Of a DNA stretch of 64,000 nucleotides, positions 38,929 through 49,240 are shown piece after piece. This DNA is from Shewanella dokdonensis. Lineage in GTDB: Bacteria > Pseudomonadota > Gammaproteobacteria > Enterobacterales > Shewanellaceae. The first letter of the stretch is position 1. Every line of letters begins with the position of its first letter. The notes below the pieces were generated by a model. The model worked only from the letters and a program-made list of their open reading frames with translations, searched no databases and was not told the origin of the DNA. The stretch is taken from NCBI RefSeq assembly GCF_018394335.1, contig NZ_CP074572.1:1860001-1924000 (forward strand). Direction: 5' to 3'. Made by a program: the position numbers and the translations under genes.

Positions 38929-39444
38929 TTACTCTTTCTGGTAGTTTTGCAGTTGTGCTAAACCCGTATCAAATTTATCCAATAAGGCTTCATCACTGTC
39001 ATTGCTGACAATATCAGTCTCATCCAGATCTTCAATACCCAGTTTTTGCATCAGCGTTTCAATCTTCGCTAATTGTTGCTCCAGCCACTGTTGATCGGCT
39101 GCCGACAAGTCGCGGCCTTCTTCCAGCATATCCAGTAGCTGATTCAAGCGTGGATCTTCTTCCAACTGCAGTAATCGCTGCTCATCGGTCAGTTTGGTTT
39201 TGGCCACTTTGGCCTGGCTAGCCATCACTTCTGTGCCCAATGCCACCGGTTTTTTACTGCCAATACGGGGATCTTTGGCGGCCTGCGAACCTTTTGCAGC
39301 ACTGCCCTCAGGATTTTGGCGGCTACCAGCTTTGTTGCCGGAATCCTGTTTTTTACGCGCCAGTACTCGTTCTGATTTTTTGGTTCTTGGCGCATGTTTG
39401 GGGGCAGCATCACCTGCCTTACGCGTTTTCTTGATTCGGGTCAT
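38929..39444 (-). CDS. yihI: Der GTPase-activating protein YihI
   Basis: The 171-residue protein has a basic, disordered N-terminus (TRIKKTRKAGDAAPKHAPR) and an acidic helical C-terminus (LTDEQRLLQLEEDPRLNQLLDMLE, ending in Asp/Glu-rich sequence). YihI stimulates the ribosome-assembly GTPase Der. It pairs with the DUF2489 gene and lies near hemN and engB, as in related genomes. Confidence 0.92.
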   Translation of the reverse strand: MTRIKKTRKAGDAAPKHAPRTKKSERVLARKKQDSGNKAGSRQNPEGSAAKGSQAAKDPRIGSKKPVALGTEVMASQAKVAKTKLTDEQRLLQLEEDPRLNQLLDMLEEGRDLSAADQQWLEQQLAKIETLMQKLGIEDLDETDIVSNDSDEALLDKFDTGLAQLQNYQKE

Positions 39445-39534
39445 AACGTTCTCAACGATAAACTTAATGCTTTAAGCCGGGTAGCACGCTGACGGTTATT
39501 AACCATGCGTTGCCGGGGCGCGTGTTATAGCAAA

Positions 39535-40173
39535 TTATGATGCTTTTTGCATCAGAACAAAGTCCTTCTGTGCAAATATTAATTGTAGGCTGCTGTGTTC
39601 AGCCAAATATGCAAAGGTTTGTGGTTGATAAAAGCTCACATGGGTAGGGTTGTTTTTGTAATGCCATTTAGCAAACATCTCCACCGACTGTAATAACGGT
39701 GTCGAGATGGCTAACCAAGCGCCGGGTTTCAATGCGTGGACGATAATCTGCCACTCTTTGGCGGGCAGATGGAAATGTTCAAAGACCCGATAGCAACAGA
39801 TAAAGTCATATTGCTGGCGCAATAACTGATGCTCTGGTGCAAAAAACGGATCGTATTGGTGTAACTGGAGCCCCGACTGCTGCAATGGTTGAAGTAATGC
39901 GGGCGTTAATACTCGGCCAAAGTTTAGACCTTCCAAGACATTGGGTTGCAGTGTTTGCAGTTGCTGCAACAAGGTCGCAATGAACTGTGCTAACTGTTTT
40001 TGTTTATTATCGCGACGGGCTCTGCCATAGCGCTGTTTTTCTGCGGCAGGCAGTAGGTAACTACCAGGCGTTGCAAAGACCAATGCACATCTCTGGCAAA
40101 CCAAAAAGTGACGACGGCGATCTTCAAAGACCGGACGGATGGCATCATGATGGCAGAGCGGACAGTGTTGCAT
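39535..40173 (-). CDS. Putative class I SAM-dependent methyltransferase with N-terminal zinc ribbon
   Basis: About 212 residues. The N-terminus has two Cys pairs (CPLCHHD and VCQRCALVF), a zinc-ribbon often seen in this methyltransferase group. The rest resembles a Methyltransf_23 type fold (FICCYRVFEHFHLPAKEW and HALKPGAWLAISTPLL), while the usual N-terminal Gly-rich loop is weak. ATG 40173 is preferred because it begins at the Cys motif; a start at 40242 is possible. The substrate is not known. Confidence 0.7.
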   Translation of the reverse strand: MQHCPLCHHDAIRPVFEDRRRHFLVCQRCALVFATPGSYLLPAAEKQRYGRARRDNKQKQLAQFIATLLQQLQTLQPNVLEGLNFGRVLTPALLQPLQQSGLQLHQYDPFFAPEHQLLRQQYDFICCYRVFEHFHLPAKEWQIIVHALKPGAWLAISTPLLQSVEMFAKWHYKNNPTHVSFYQPQTFAYLAEHSSLQLIFAQKDFVLMQKAS

Positions 40174-40571
40174 CAAATAGGCGAGTGGCAAAAAGGTGTT
40201 GAGATTATGCCATAAAAAAGCGGCAGTATGCCTGCCGCTCAATCGTGGTGCCTAACACCTGATTCATTTGACCTGCCATCCATGCTGTATTAAACGACTC
40301 TCCCGGTCAAAATCCCTGTTTTTCGTGCCGCTTCCTGCGTGTCATTGTTGGTGGTCTACAGACCTTTCTGGGGGTGAGGCGGTCGCCGCACTCATCAGCG
40401 TTGATGCGTAATTAGCGGACATCAACAACATCGTCAATCCATAACGCCAAGCAGACCATCCGTGTCTTTGATACAGAGCCAACCGACATTGATTATTATT
40501 AGAGGTTGCCAACGCTGGGACATCTGTATTCGCTGCACATTAAAAACAAGAACGTGATCCGTGTCAAGGGA
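40174..40571. other. Intergenic region between the methyltransferase and cytochrome c genes
   Basis: About 330-400 bp with no open frame or RNA structure that I can support. In E. coli the csrC sRNA gene lies between engB and yihI, but the repeated GGA loop motifs of csrC are not seen here. Confidence 0.45.
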
Positions 40572-41234
40572 TTAATGTTTACGTTTACGTAAACATTGCA
40601 GCAATTCATTAATCAACCGGCAACAGGAAATATACGCTGCCAGCGCCTGCATATCCTGTTCAGTTAATTTGGCACTGGTATCTTGCATCATTCCTTGATA
40701 GTCGTCTTTGCGTTCGCCATGTTTAAATTTCTGTAGTTGTTCAACAAGATAGTGCGGATGTTGCGCTAATAATGCCGGGAACCCTGCGGCGGCCATGCCC
40801 TTGCCATCCAACCCGTGACACGCGGCACATGCGGCGATATCGCGTGATAAATCACCACCTTGATATAATTGTTGCCCCGTCTGCGCCATGTCGGCGGCAG
40901 CGCCTGGCTGCTGTTGGCGCGGTTGCAGGGCGTAGTATTGTGCCAACTCCGTGATGTCCGCATCCGATAGCATTGCGGCCATATTACTCATGATGGGATC
41001 CGCGCGGCCTTCTTTATTATTGCTGCGAGCGGCGGCACGAAATGCTTGCAGTTGACGTTGCAAATAGAGTGCGCGTTGACCTGCCAAGGATGGATATTCT
41101 GCCACCACGCTATTTCCATCGATGCCGTGGCAGCTGCTGCAAATTGCGGCCTTTTCTGGAACTGGTGCCGCTTGTGCTTGTGATAAGTTTGGAGCCAGCA
41201 GTAATGTTGCCCCCAAAAACAGAAGTATTTTCAT
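40572..41234 (-). CDS. Periplasmic dihaem cytochrome c (c4/c553 type)
   Basis: About 220 residues as read. A signal peptide (KILLFLGATLLLAPN, ending SQAQA) precedes two similar cytochrome c domains, each with CxxCH: CSSCHGIDG and CAACHGLDG. Distal Met candidates are in SNMAAML and GMMQDTS. Cytochrome c4 carries electrons to terminal oxidases. The last residues (CCRLINELLQCLRKRKH) look out of frame. One more G in the GG at 40626-40627 would end the protein as YISLLPVD at 40609, more like the family. ATG 41234 is used instead of an upstream TTG. Confidence 0.85.
   Translation of the reverse strand: MKILLFLGATLLLAPNLSQAQAAPVPEKAAICSSCHGIDGNSVVAEYPSLAGQRALYLQRQLQAFRAAARSNNKEGRADPIMSNMAAMLSDADITELAQYYALQPRQQQPGAAADMAQTGQQLYQGGDLSRDIAACAACHGLDGKGMAAAGFPALLAQHPHYLVEQLQKFKHGERKDDYQGMMQDTSAKLTEQDMQALAAYISCCRLINELLQCLRKRKH
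40575..40596. repeat. Perfect 10-bp inverted repeat at the 3' end of the cytochrome c gene
   Basis: ATGTTTACGT, two bases, then ACGTAAACAT. No T run follows, so it is not a standard terminator. It overlaps the last codons of the cytochrome frame as read, or lies just past a corrected stop at 40609. Confidence 0.6.
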
Positions 41235-41381
41235 AACAACCAACAGTTAAGTTTCTGTGACTGACTGCAGTCAGTCATTGACGTGGTAATATGACACAAC
41301 TAAATCGTTATTTTAATCAAATCTGGTTTGTCGCACAGCGATTGGCGATAACCATAATCGTTTGCTGATGGAGTTGCCCTT

Positions 41382-42037
41382 TTGACGACCCGTATCAATT
41401 TTCATAAAACCCGTTTTTTGATCAGTGCGCCAGATATTGCACATCTGGAACAGCATTTGCCACAAACCTCTGTCATCGAGATTGCGTTTGCTGGGCGTTC
41501 TAATGCGGGTAAATCTAGCGCCCTGAATGCGCTGACCGAGCAAAAAGTCTTGCGAGAACCAGTAAGACGCCAGGACGTACCCAACTGATCAACGTATTTG
41601 CGGTTGACGAATGGCGTCGATTAGTGGATTTGCCTGGCTACGGTTTTGCTCAAGTTCCACAAGCGATGAAGCTGAAATGGCAGCAGGCGTTGGCAGAATA
41701 CTTACAGCACCGGGAGTGTCTTGGTGGTGTGGTAGTTCTGATGGATATTCGCCATCCCTTGAAAGATATGGATCGCCAGATGGTGGAATGGTCGGTTGCT
41801 AGTGGTTTGTCGGTATTGGTGTTATTGACCAAGGCCGACAAGCTCACGCAAAGTGCCCGCATGAAAACGGTAAACGAGGTGCGTAATGCACTGAAAGAAC
41901 TGCAAGGTGAAGTGATGGTGGAACCCTTTTCGGCACTGAAAGGGACGGGTAAAGAAAAAGTGTTGTCTATTCTCGATAACTGGTGTCATCCACAGTGGTT
42001 GCTGGATGCCATTAATGCCGCTGCACCTTCTGCATAA
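41382..42037 (+). CDS. engB: Ribosome biogenesis GTPase EngB/YsxC (one frameshift)
   Basis: A small essential GTPase for 50S assembly and, in some bacteria, division. The first part has G1 [16 protein letters not shown]; the second has G3 [12 protein letters not shown] and G4 LLTKADKL. They join when one A is added to the A5 run at 41542-41546, giving [16 protein letters not shown] with the G2 threonine. The result is about 219 residues, normal for EngB. The gene faces spf and polA, as in E. coli. Confidence 0.94.
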
Positions 42038-42063
42038 TCTGTTGTTATTTTTTCCCATTAAAT

Positions 42064-42177
42064 AAAAAAAGCCGAGGATCATTAGGATCTTCGGCTCAAT
42101 ACCATTAGCTCTTTTGGGGAGAAGCTAAATTTTCAACAAGACTCAAGTACCACCAAATTTGGGGTCTGGCGGTAACA
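42064..42177 (-). ncRNA. Candidate small RNA just downstream of spf (not a known gene)
   Basis: On the minus strand a strong rho-independent terminator (GCCGA-A-GATC, loop CTAAT, GATC-C-TCGGC, then T7) lies at 42064-42095, after the Spot 42 terminator and with no coding gene before it. A TATTCT -10-like element at 42184-42189 would start an RNA near 42177. Its 5' part can fold into a 7-bp stem, ACCGCCA with TGGTGGT. The A tract on the plus-strand side shows the hairpin does not serve engB. The start is a guess; it could also be a backup terminator for spf. Confidence 0.5.
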
Positions 42178-42234
42178 CTGAGCAGAATAGCGCAGATTAA
42201 CTACAAATTAAAGTAATTACTCTAATTTACCCAT

Positions 42235-42338
42235 AAAAAATAGCCCCGGCAATTGCTTGCCGGGGCGCCAGAATTTGGCATCACTTAAAAGTGAAATAAA
42301 GGTCTGAAAGATAGAACATCTTAACCTCTGTACCCTAC
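42235..42338 (-). ncRNA. spf: Spot 42 RNA
   Basis: The 5' sequence GTAGGGTACAGAGGTTAAGA and the following block with TTCTATCTTTCAGACC match E. coli Spot 42. The 3' end is a GC-rich terminator, GCCCCGGCAA / TTGCCGGGGC, followed by a T run. It lies between polA and engB, its conserved place. TATTAT at 42346-42351 is a well-spaced -10. Spot 42 works with Hfq and represses central and secondary metabolism genes when cAMP-CRP is low. Confidence 0.95.
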
Positions 42339-42564
42339 GCGAGAGATAATAGCGTATTAGACGTAATTTTGAAAACAGTTTTTTGTTTTGCGTATAAAGA
42401 ATGCCTTATTGATCACACCTGTGACTTACTACTGCGACATATTTTCGTATTACTATGTTTTTATTGTAGTTATTTTATTTATCAACTGCTGAAATGAAGC
42501 ACTATGGGGATAGTTAGCAGATAAATAGGCAAAATTTTATGCCTGATTGTTGCGAAAATTATGA

Positions 42565-42589
42565 AAAAAGCTGCCATTGGCAGCTTTTT
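42565..42589 (-). terminator. Terminator of polA
   Basis: Minus-strand stem AAAAAGCTGCC / GGCAGCTTTTT with a 3-nt loop and T run, 19 bp after the polA stop. Confidence 0.85.
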
Positions 42590-42607
42590 GTAGGGCATAG
42601 ATGACAA

Positions 42608-45387
42608 TTAGTGAGCTTGTTCCCAGCTATCGCCGATCCCCGCTTCTGCCAATAAGGGCACATGTAGATCGGCGGCAGCGGCCATGAGCTTGCAGACGTG
42701 TTGTTGTAACTGTTCGGCTTTGTCGGCATTTACTTCAAACACCAATTCGTCATGCACCTGCATGATCATGGTGATATCGTCACTCGCTTCTTGCTCAATC
42801 CAATCAGCAACGCTGATCATGGCTCTTTTGATAATATCTGCAGCTGTGCCTTGCATTGGCGCATTGATCGCCGCGCGTTCGGCAGCTTGGCGGCGCATGG
42901 CATTACGGTCACGAATTTCCGGCAGGTATAAACGCCGACCAAAGAGTGTGGAAACATATCCTTGTTCAGCGGCCAGCGCCCGTGTCTGCTCCATATACTT
43001 CAGTACGCCGGGATAACGTTTGAAATAGATATCGATGTAACTTTGTGCTTCGTTACGTGGAATATCCAGTTGCCGTGATAAACCGAATGCCGACATCCCG
43101 TAAATCAGACCAAAATTTACTGCCTTGGCCCGGCGTCTTTGTTCGGGCGTTACAGTTTCAAAAGCTACGTCAAACACTTCGGCGGCGGTGGCTCGGTGAA
43201 TATCTTTACCGTCAGCAAAGGCCTTGAGTAGTCCGGCGTCTTCTGAAAGATGCGCCATGATCCGTAACTCGATTTGTGAATAGTCAGCAGCGAGGATCTT
43301 ACGGCCGCTGGGGGCAATAAATGCCTGCCGGATCTTGCGTCCTTCTTCTGTCCGCACCGGAATATTTTGTAAGTTCGGATCACTGGAAGACAAGCGGCCT
43401 GTTGCCGCATTAGCCTGATGATAACTGGTATGAACCCGCCCGGTTTTGCCATTGACCATCAGTGGCAGTTTGTCGGTGTAAGTGCTTTTAAGCTTGGTGA
43501 GGCTGCGGTGCTCCAAGATAATTTTTGGCAGCGGATAGTCCAGTGCCAGTTCTACCAGCACTTCTTCGGCGGTAGATGGCGCTCCTTTCGGGGTTTTTTG
43601 ATGACCGGATACCCCAGCTTTTCAAAAAATAGTTCCTGCAATTGTTTGGGCGAGCCAAGGTTGAATTGCTGGCCTGCTACGTCATAGGCTTTTCGTTCTA
43701 ATGTATCGATTTTGCGTGCCAGTTCATCGCTTTGTTGCGATAACAACATGGTATCGATTAATACGCCGTTACGTTCAATCTGCGACAGCACCGGGATCAG
43801 CGGCAATTCGAGTTCATTAAATACCTGCGCTAACCCCTGCTCTTTTTGTAGCCGTGGCCACAAGTGTTGATGCAGGCGTAAGGTGATATCGGCATCTTCG
43901 GCCGCGTAAGGGGCGGCAATATCCAGCGGAATTTGATTAAAGGTCAGTTGTTTTGCGCCCTTCCCGGCTACATCTTCAAAACTGATGCACTTGTAACCAA
44001 GGTATTTCAATGCCAGTCCATCCATATCGTGACGGGATGCGACGGAATTGAACACATACGATTCCAGCATGGTATCGAACTGAATGCCTTGCAGCTTAAT
44101 TCCAGCATTGGCCAGAATGCTCATATCGTATTTGAGATTCTGCCCCACCTTACGGACTTGCGGATTTTCCAGCAGCGGTTTCAGTTGTGATAACACATAA
44201 TCTTTGGCGAGTTGCTTGGGGGCACCATCGTAGTCATGAGCCACGGGCAAATAGGCGGCTTCGCCTGCGGTAACCGCAAAAGACAGTCCCACCAGTTCGG
44301 CATCCATGTAGTTGAGACTGGTCGTCTCGGTATCAATGGCGATTAACGGCGCTGTGCTCAGTTTTTCTAACCAGCGGGCCAAGGCGTCTTCGGTAAGAAT
44401 GGTTTCGTAGTTGGCTTCCAGAGTGGTTGGCTGCTCGGGTTCTTCGGGGACGACTGTGGCCGCGGCACCAATGCTGGTGCGTTCGTGCTTAGGGTGCGGT
44501 AAGCGGTTTTCCAGCACCTCGCCTAACCAGCGCTTAAATTCCATCTCGCCGTAGAGTTTTATCAGCGCATCACGATCAGGGTCTTCAATATTCAGTTGTT
44601 GCCAATCCCGCTCTAGCTCACAGTCGGTCTTAATGGTGGCCAGTTGATAGGACAGCTCCAGCATCGACCGGTTTTCGTGGATTTTAGCAGGCATAGCTTT
44701 GGCGCCACGAAATGCAATGGTGCTGACACATTCAGGTTCGGCCAGTAACCGAGAGACACTGCCAACACCTTGCAGCATCGCCAATGCGGTTTTTTCTCCT
44801 ACCCCAGGCAATCCAGGAATGTTATCGGCTTTATCTCCCATCAGTGCCAGCAAATCGATGATCCTATCTGGCCCAACGCCAAATTTCTCACAGACTTCTG
44901 CTGGCCCCATAACGGTGTCAGTCATGGTGTTGATCAGCGTGATATTATGGTCAACCAACTGTGCCATATCCTTATCACCAGTGCTGATAAGGATGGCTCT
45001 GCCTGCTTTGCTGGCACGCAATGCCAAGGTGCCGATAACGTCATCGGCTTCGACGCCTGGCTCGCAAATCAGTGGTAATCCCAGTGCCTTGATAATTTGA
45101 TGCAGAGGTTCAATCTGACTGCGCAGATCTTCCGGCATCGGGGGACGATGTGCTTTATATTGCTGATACATTTCATTGCGAAAAGTCGGGCCTTTAGCGT
45201 CAAACACCACCGCCATCTGTTGCGGTTGAAATTTACTCAGCAAGCTGCGCAGCATGTTCACAACACCATATACCGCGCCAGTGGCTTCACCCTTGGAATT
45301 GGTCAGATGTGGTGGTGCGTAGTAAGCGCGATAAAGGTAAGAAGAACCATCCACAAGGATCAACGGATTTTCAGCAATTTTTGGCAT
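42608..45387 (-). CDS. polA: DNA polymerase I (one frameshift)
   Basis: About 926 residues: the 5' nuclease domain ([36 protein letters not shown]), the 3'-5' exonuclease domain ([17 protein letters not shown], metal Asp and Glu present) and the polymerase domain ([15 protein letters not shown] motif [17 protein letters not shown]-helix, [11 protein letters not shown] motif C). It fills gaps in repair and Okazaki fragment processing. The frame is lost in KKPRKERH. One more base in the T6 run at 43594-43599 gives [17 protein letters not shown] and joins the parts. Its essential role in most species argues for a sequencing error. Confidence 0.95.
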
Positions 45388-45769
45388 AGTGACTTAGTAT
45401 TGTCTGCATTGAGAAGGCTTTTAAGCATGCCACAACAGGGGATTTTCAGCCATGATAAATTACCCCACAGCCTGTGGATAAGTCTGTGGGTTAAAAAGTA
45501 CATAAAATAACGGCAAGATATGGAGCAAACAGATCTCGTTATCTAATATTATGATTTTTATAGTTTATTTTGTTTTTTGTGAGCTGGATTCTGTTTTGTG
45601 TAAATCTTCCTGGTTGTGGATTTCTTAAAATTCCTTTTCCAGATTTACGGCGGAGACTGGCGGCTGCAGTACTCGCTGGAATAGAAGAAATAAATTAGCA
45701 TGATTTTTGAGCGGATCAACACTTTGATGACCATTTATTAAACATAAATGACATAAAAGGAAATTTTTA
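45388..45769. other. Intergenic region between polA and elbB
   Basis: About 380 bp holding the divergent promoters. It is AT-rich near elbB and contains one perfect DnaA box with degenerate neighbours at 45460-45492. No gene is seen. Confidence 0.5.
45473..45481 (-). promoter_or_regulatory. DnaA box upstream of polA
   Basis: Minus-strand TTATCCACA, a perfect consensus DnaA box. Related sequences TTAACCCACA (45484-45493, minus) and TTACCCCACA (45460-45469, plus) flank it. Either a regulatory cluster or chance; too few for an origin. Confidence 0.45.
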
Positions 45770-46419
45770 ATGAAAAAAATCGCAGTGCTGTTAAGCGGGT
45801 GTGGTGTTTTTGATGGCAGTGAAATTCATGAAGCGGTACTGACGTTGTTGGCTTTGTCTAAAGCTGGCATAAATTATCAATGTTTTGCACCGGATATGCC
45901 GCAACTGCATGTGGTGAATCATCTCAGTGGTGAAGTGGTGACAGAAGCGCGCAATGTATTGGTTGAAGCGGCTCGTATCGCACGTGGTGATATTAAGTCA
46001 ACGACAGACTTGGAGATTAGCGCTTTTGACGGGTTGATTATTCCCGGCGGTTTGGGCGCGGCTAAGAATCTGTGTAATTTTGCGTTGCTGGGCGCCGATA
46101 TGCAGTTGGCTCCAGCCGCCAGCCATTTCATTAAACAGTTTATTGACGCCGATAAGGTGGTGGGTTTTATCTGTATTGCGCCAGTGATGATCCCAAGGTT
46201 ATATGGCAAGGGAGCCAAAGGCACTATTGGTGCGGATGCAGACACGGCGAACGCTTTTTGTGCCATGGGGGCGAGCACATCAAGGCGACTGTTGCTGATA
46301 TTGTGGTGGATAGTGAGCGCAAAATAGTGAGTACCCCCGCGTATATGTTGGCGGGATCTATTGCCGAAGCCAATATCGGTATTGAAAAACTGGTGGCTAA
46401 AGTGCTGGAACTGGCATAA
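45770..46419 (+). CDS. elbB: ElbB/YraM-type glyoxalase of the DJ-1/PfpI superfamily (one frameshift)
   Basis: About 217 residues. It has AVLLSGCGVFDGSEIHEAV at the start, LIIPGGLGAAKN in the middle and the nucleophile Cys in VVGFICIAPVM, as in ElbB (isoprenoid biosynthesis protein with amidotransferase-like domain, shown to have weak glyoxalase activity). The G5 run at 46267-46271 needs one more G to give MGGEHIKATVADIVVD, ending EKLVAKVLELA at 46419. AAGGA precedes the ATG. Confidence 0.9.
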
Positions 46420-46497
46420 ACCGCGATGGTGAGTGTAGCGTGGCAAAGCCGTGTGTGGATGAACGGCTTTACCTACGCTTTAAACCTACGCTTTAAC

Positions 46498-48236
46498 TCA
46501 ATGACGGTTCTTGGCTGATTTGTTCTTGGCCGGAGCCGCCTGCGCTCTACGGGCTTTTTCCCATGCATGATAAATTGCAAAATGCGGTCTGTCTTTAAGA
46601 ATGTACTGCTGCGGGTCGACTTGTACACGTGCCGCAGCGCCGATGTTCAGGCTGCCTTGTCCTGTTGGCATGGCAACAGTGTGAAGTTCTCCATCTACCA
46701 TCACTTCGACCGGCATTGGAAAGGCCGATTTAGTCTGCAACCAACGCAGTTGTAACTGCTCCCCGTTACGGTTTACTGCGAGCTTAGGAAGTTGTGCCTG
46801 ATACAGATAATTGTCGAAGAACCAGTGCATATCTTGGCCACTGATGCGATTGACAATCTCAATAAACTCCTGGGTGCTGCTATAGCGCGGTTTGAAATTG
46901 CCTGGCTGTGGGGTTGCGGTGCCATAGACTAATTCGCGTACTGCCTGGAAAAATTTATCATCGCCCAGATAGTGTCGTAGCGTATGCAGTACCAAGGCAC
47001 CCTTGTTGTATATATCTTGCCCTGGGCCGCGTTCAGCATCGTAGACGGATTCCTCTGTTTGTGATTGGCCAGAGACTACCGCCGCCTTGTTGGTTATCTT
47101 GGCGCGGATTTGGTACAGCTCGGCGTTATAAGCCATATTGCCCCACAGATACTGTGCATAAAGTGGCTGCATGTACGTGCCAAAACCCTCATGTAGCCAA
47201 TAATCATCCCAGTTAGCGTTAGTGACCTGATTACCAAACCATTCGTGGGCTAATTCGTGTTGCAGCAGACCGTCATAACCAAAAATACTTTGTGCGTAGC
47301 CGTTACCATAGGCGTTGATCGTTTGGTGTTCCATCCCTAGAAAAGGCGTGTGCACCACACCCATTTTCTCATCGCCAAACGGATAAGGCCCAATCATCTG
47401 TTCAAAAAGTCCAACTGTGTTGGAAACTCAGCAAATAGCACTTGGGCCTGCTGCTCTTCACCTTGCAGATACCAGTAATCCATTGGATAACGGTTACCAA
47501 AACGGCTGTGATAGGTGGCTTCCAGTTTTTTATATGGGGCGATATTTAACGCAATGGCATAGGTGTTGGGTTGATTAACCTGCCAATGGTAAGTCCGCCA
47601 GCCATCATTTTCGGTCATGCCTTTGAATATACCGTTGGACGGGGCAACCAGTGGTGCTGGAACTGTGATAAATAACTCAGCGCTATCGGGTTCTCCCGTT
47701 GGCTGATCAATACAGGGCCAAAACAGATCACAGCCTTCCCCTTCAACCGCGGTCGCAATCCAGGGCTGACCATCAGCCGTTTTGGCCCAGACAAATCCGC
47801 CATCCCACGGAGCCTTTTTGGCGACATGGGGTTTGCCGGCATAATCAACTGTGATGGTGAAGGCATGATTTAGCGCTACCGTCTCTGGCAATTGGATAAA
47901 TAGCCGACCTTCAGGATTACGCCAATGGGTACTGGGCAACGGCGTTTGATTGAACATCACTTGGCTGATACCCAGTTGTGGATCTAGATCTACCGATAAA
48001 TTCGATAACGCGGCTTTGGCTGTAAAAGTTAACACCGCATGTCCCGAAATGCGTTGCTGTTCTGGAAATACCTGCCAATGCAGCTCAGCTTTGTTGAAAT
48101 GAAGATTTTTTTGTACATCCGGCATGTCACCGCCGGAGGCTTGGGTAATCGCGGTCAATGGTGCTGGCGGCTTTTTATCAGCATGTTGGGCGCAGCCTAC
48201 CGCCAGTAGCGCCAACAACCAGAGCAGATTTTTCAT
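46498..48236 (-). CDS. M1 family zinc metallopeptidase, lipoprotein (one frameshift)
   Basis: About 580 residues. The N-terminus is a lipoprotein signal with lipobox LAVGC, so it is membrane-anchored. A beta-rich N domain (LHWQVFPEQQRISGHAV) is followed by the active site: GVVHTPFLGMEHQTINAYG, zinc motif HELAHEWFG and the third ligand in WLHEGFGTY. The family trims N-terminal residues from peptides, and its shorter members resemble cold-active aminopeptidases and leukotriene A4 hydrolase. The break is in the A5 run at 47404-47408; one more base gives LDFFEQMIGPYPFG. Confidence 0.9.
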
Positions 48237-48397
48237 CAGATAGAATCATTGAGAAACAAGGCATTAACATTAACCGGGAGGCAATGATTGTCCAATAGTG
48301 GACTGTCGCCAAGATGTATTTGTTTTATATAATGTATTGATTTTAAATATATTTAATGAACTGTGAAATTTGTAAAAGAATAAAACGGATAAAGATA

Positions 48398-49240
48398 TTA
48401 TTTGCGACTATCAAGCCAGCCTTGTGCCATACCAACTAGCAGCCCTGCCAAATGTGCACCATTGGCGATGCTCAGACCAAACATGTCAGTAAAGCCAAAT
48501 GCCAGCCAGAGCAACATAAAGCCGACAACGGCGGGTTGCACTTCAATACCAGCCGCAGGCTTCAGACGCCCCATTATCCAGCAGTAACCGAGCAGCGCAT
48601 ACACAACTCCGGAGAGACCACCAAAATCCGGCCCAGCAACAAAATACTGCACCAGATTGGGAAGGGTTCCGGCCACCAACAGCAGTAGAAATAAGGGTTG
48701 GCTACCAACGCGATTTTCAATACGCCCGGCTAAAATCCACCACCACATCAGATTAAAGACAATGTGCAATGCGGAAAAGTGCAGCAGGCTTGGAGTAAAC
48801 AAGCGCCACACTTGTGCTGCTGAGGTAGCGGCGGAACTGCCGAAGAAACCGAGGCTATTAAATATGATTGCTTCGCCGCCCAGATTCATGACCGCAAAGA
48901 TAATGATACACGCCGCCATTACCAGCAGCGTGAGTGGGCCAGCACCGGTGATGAACTGGCTGAAGAGTTGCAGCGATGGCGCACCATAATCTGGCGCTTG
49001 GCGGTTATCACCATGTTCCCAGGAGGCCTGGCGATATTTGTTATCACCCGGATTACGGATGAAATCGAAGAAGGCTTTGCGCGCCACATTGGCTTGTTGC
49101 GGCTGCTCAACACAGATGGCGACACCTCGTTCCAAGTGCACTAACTGGCAGGCGATACCTTGGCCGCGCAGGTAGTCAATCAGCGCCAGTGCAGCTCTTT
49201 CATTGGGGAGTCGGCCAATTTCCTGCATCAGTCGTACCAA
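48398..49240 (-). CDS. glpG: Rhomboid intramembrane serine protease GlpG
   Basis: The 280-residue protein has the GlpG cytoplasmic N domain (about 1-90) and six membrane segments. The catalytic Ser is in GLSGVVYALLGY and the His in NGAHLAGLLVGM; the L1-loop FHIVFNLMWWW-like segment (ALHIVFNLMWWWILAG) is present. Rhomboids cut membrane-spanning proteins inside the bilayer. It overlaps glpE by 13 bp, as in related genomes, but glpR and glpD are absent here. Confidence 0.95.
   Translation of the reverse strand: MVRLMQEIGRLPNERAALALIDYLRGQGIACQLVHLERGVAICVEQPQQANVARKAFFDFIRNPGDNKYRQASWEHGDNRQAPDYGAPSLQLFSQFITGAGPLTLLVMAACIIIFAVMNLGGEAIIFNSLGFFGSSAATSAAQVWRLFTPSLLHFSALHIVFNLMWWWILAGRIENRVGSQPLFLLLLVAGTLPNLVQYFVAGPDFGGLSGVVYALLGYCWIMGRLKPAAGIEVQPAVVGFMLLWLAFGFTDMFGLSIANGAHLAGLLVGMAQGWLDSRK

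Noticed and set aside
40243..40571. csrC-like sRNA between yihI and engB, as in E. coli.
   Set aside because: The repeated GGA hairpin loops of CsrC are absent and there is no clear terminator.
41382..41588. Separate short genes on each side of every frameshift, for example the 68-residue frame at the start of engB.
   Set aside because: Each pair of pieces lines up with one known protein end to end when a single base is added, so they are described as one CDS.
45460..45493. A chromosome replication origin at the DnaA-box cluster.
   Set aside because: Only one perfect box, no AT-rich unwinding element with repeats, and no dnaA or gidA gene nearby.
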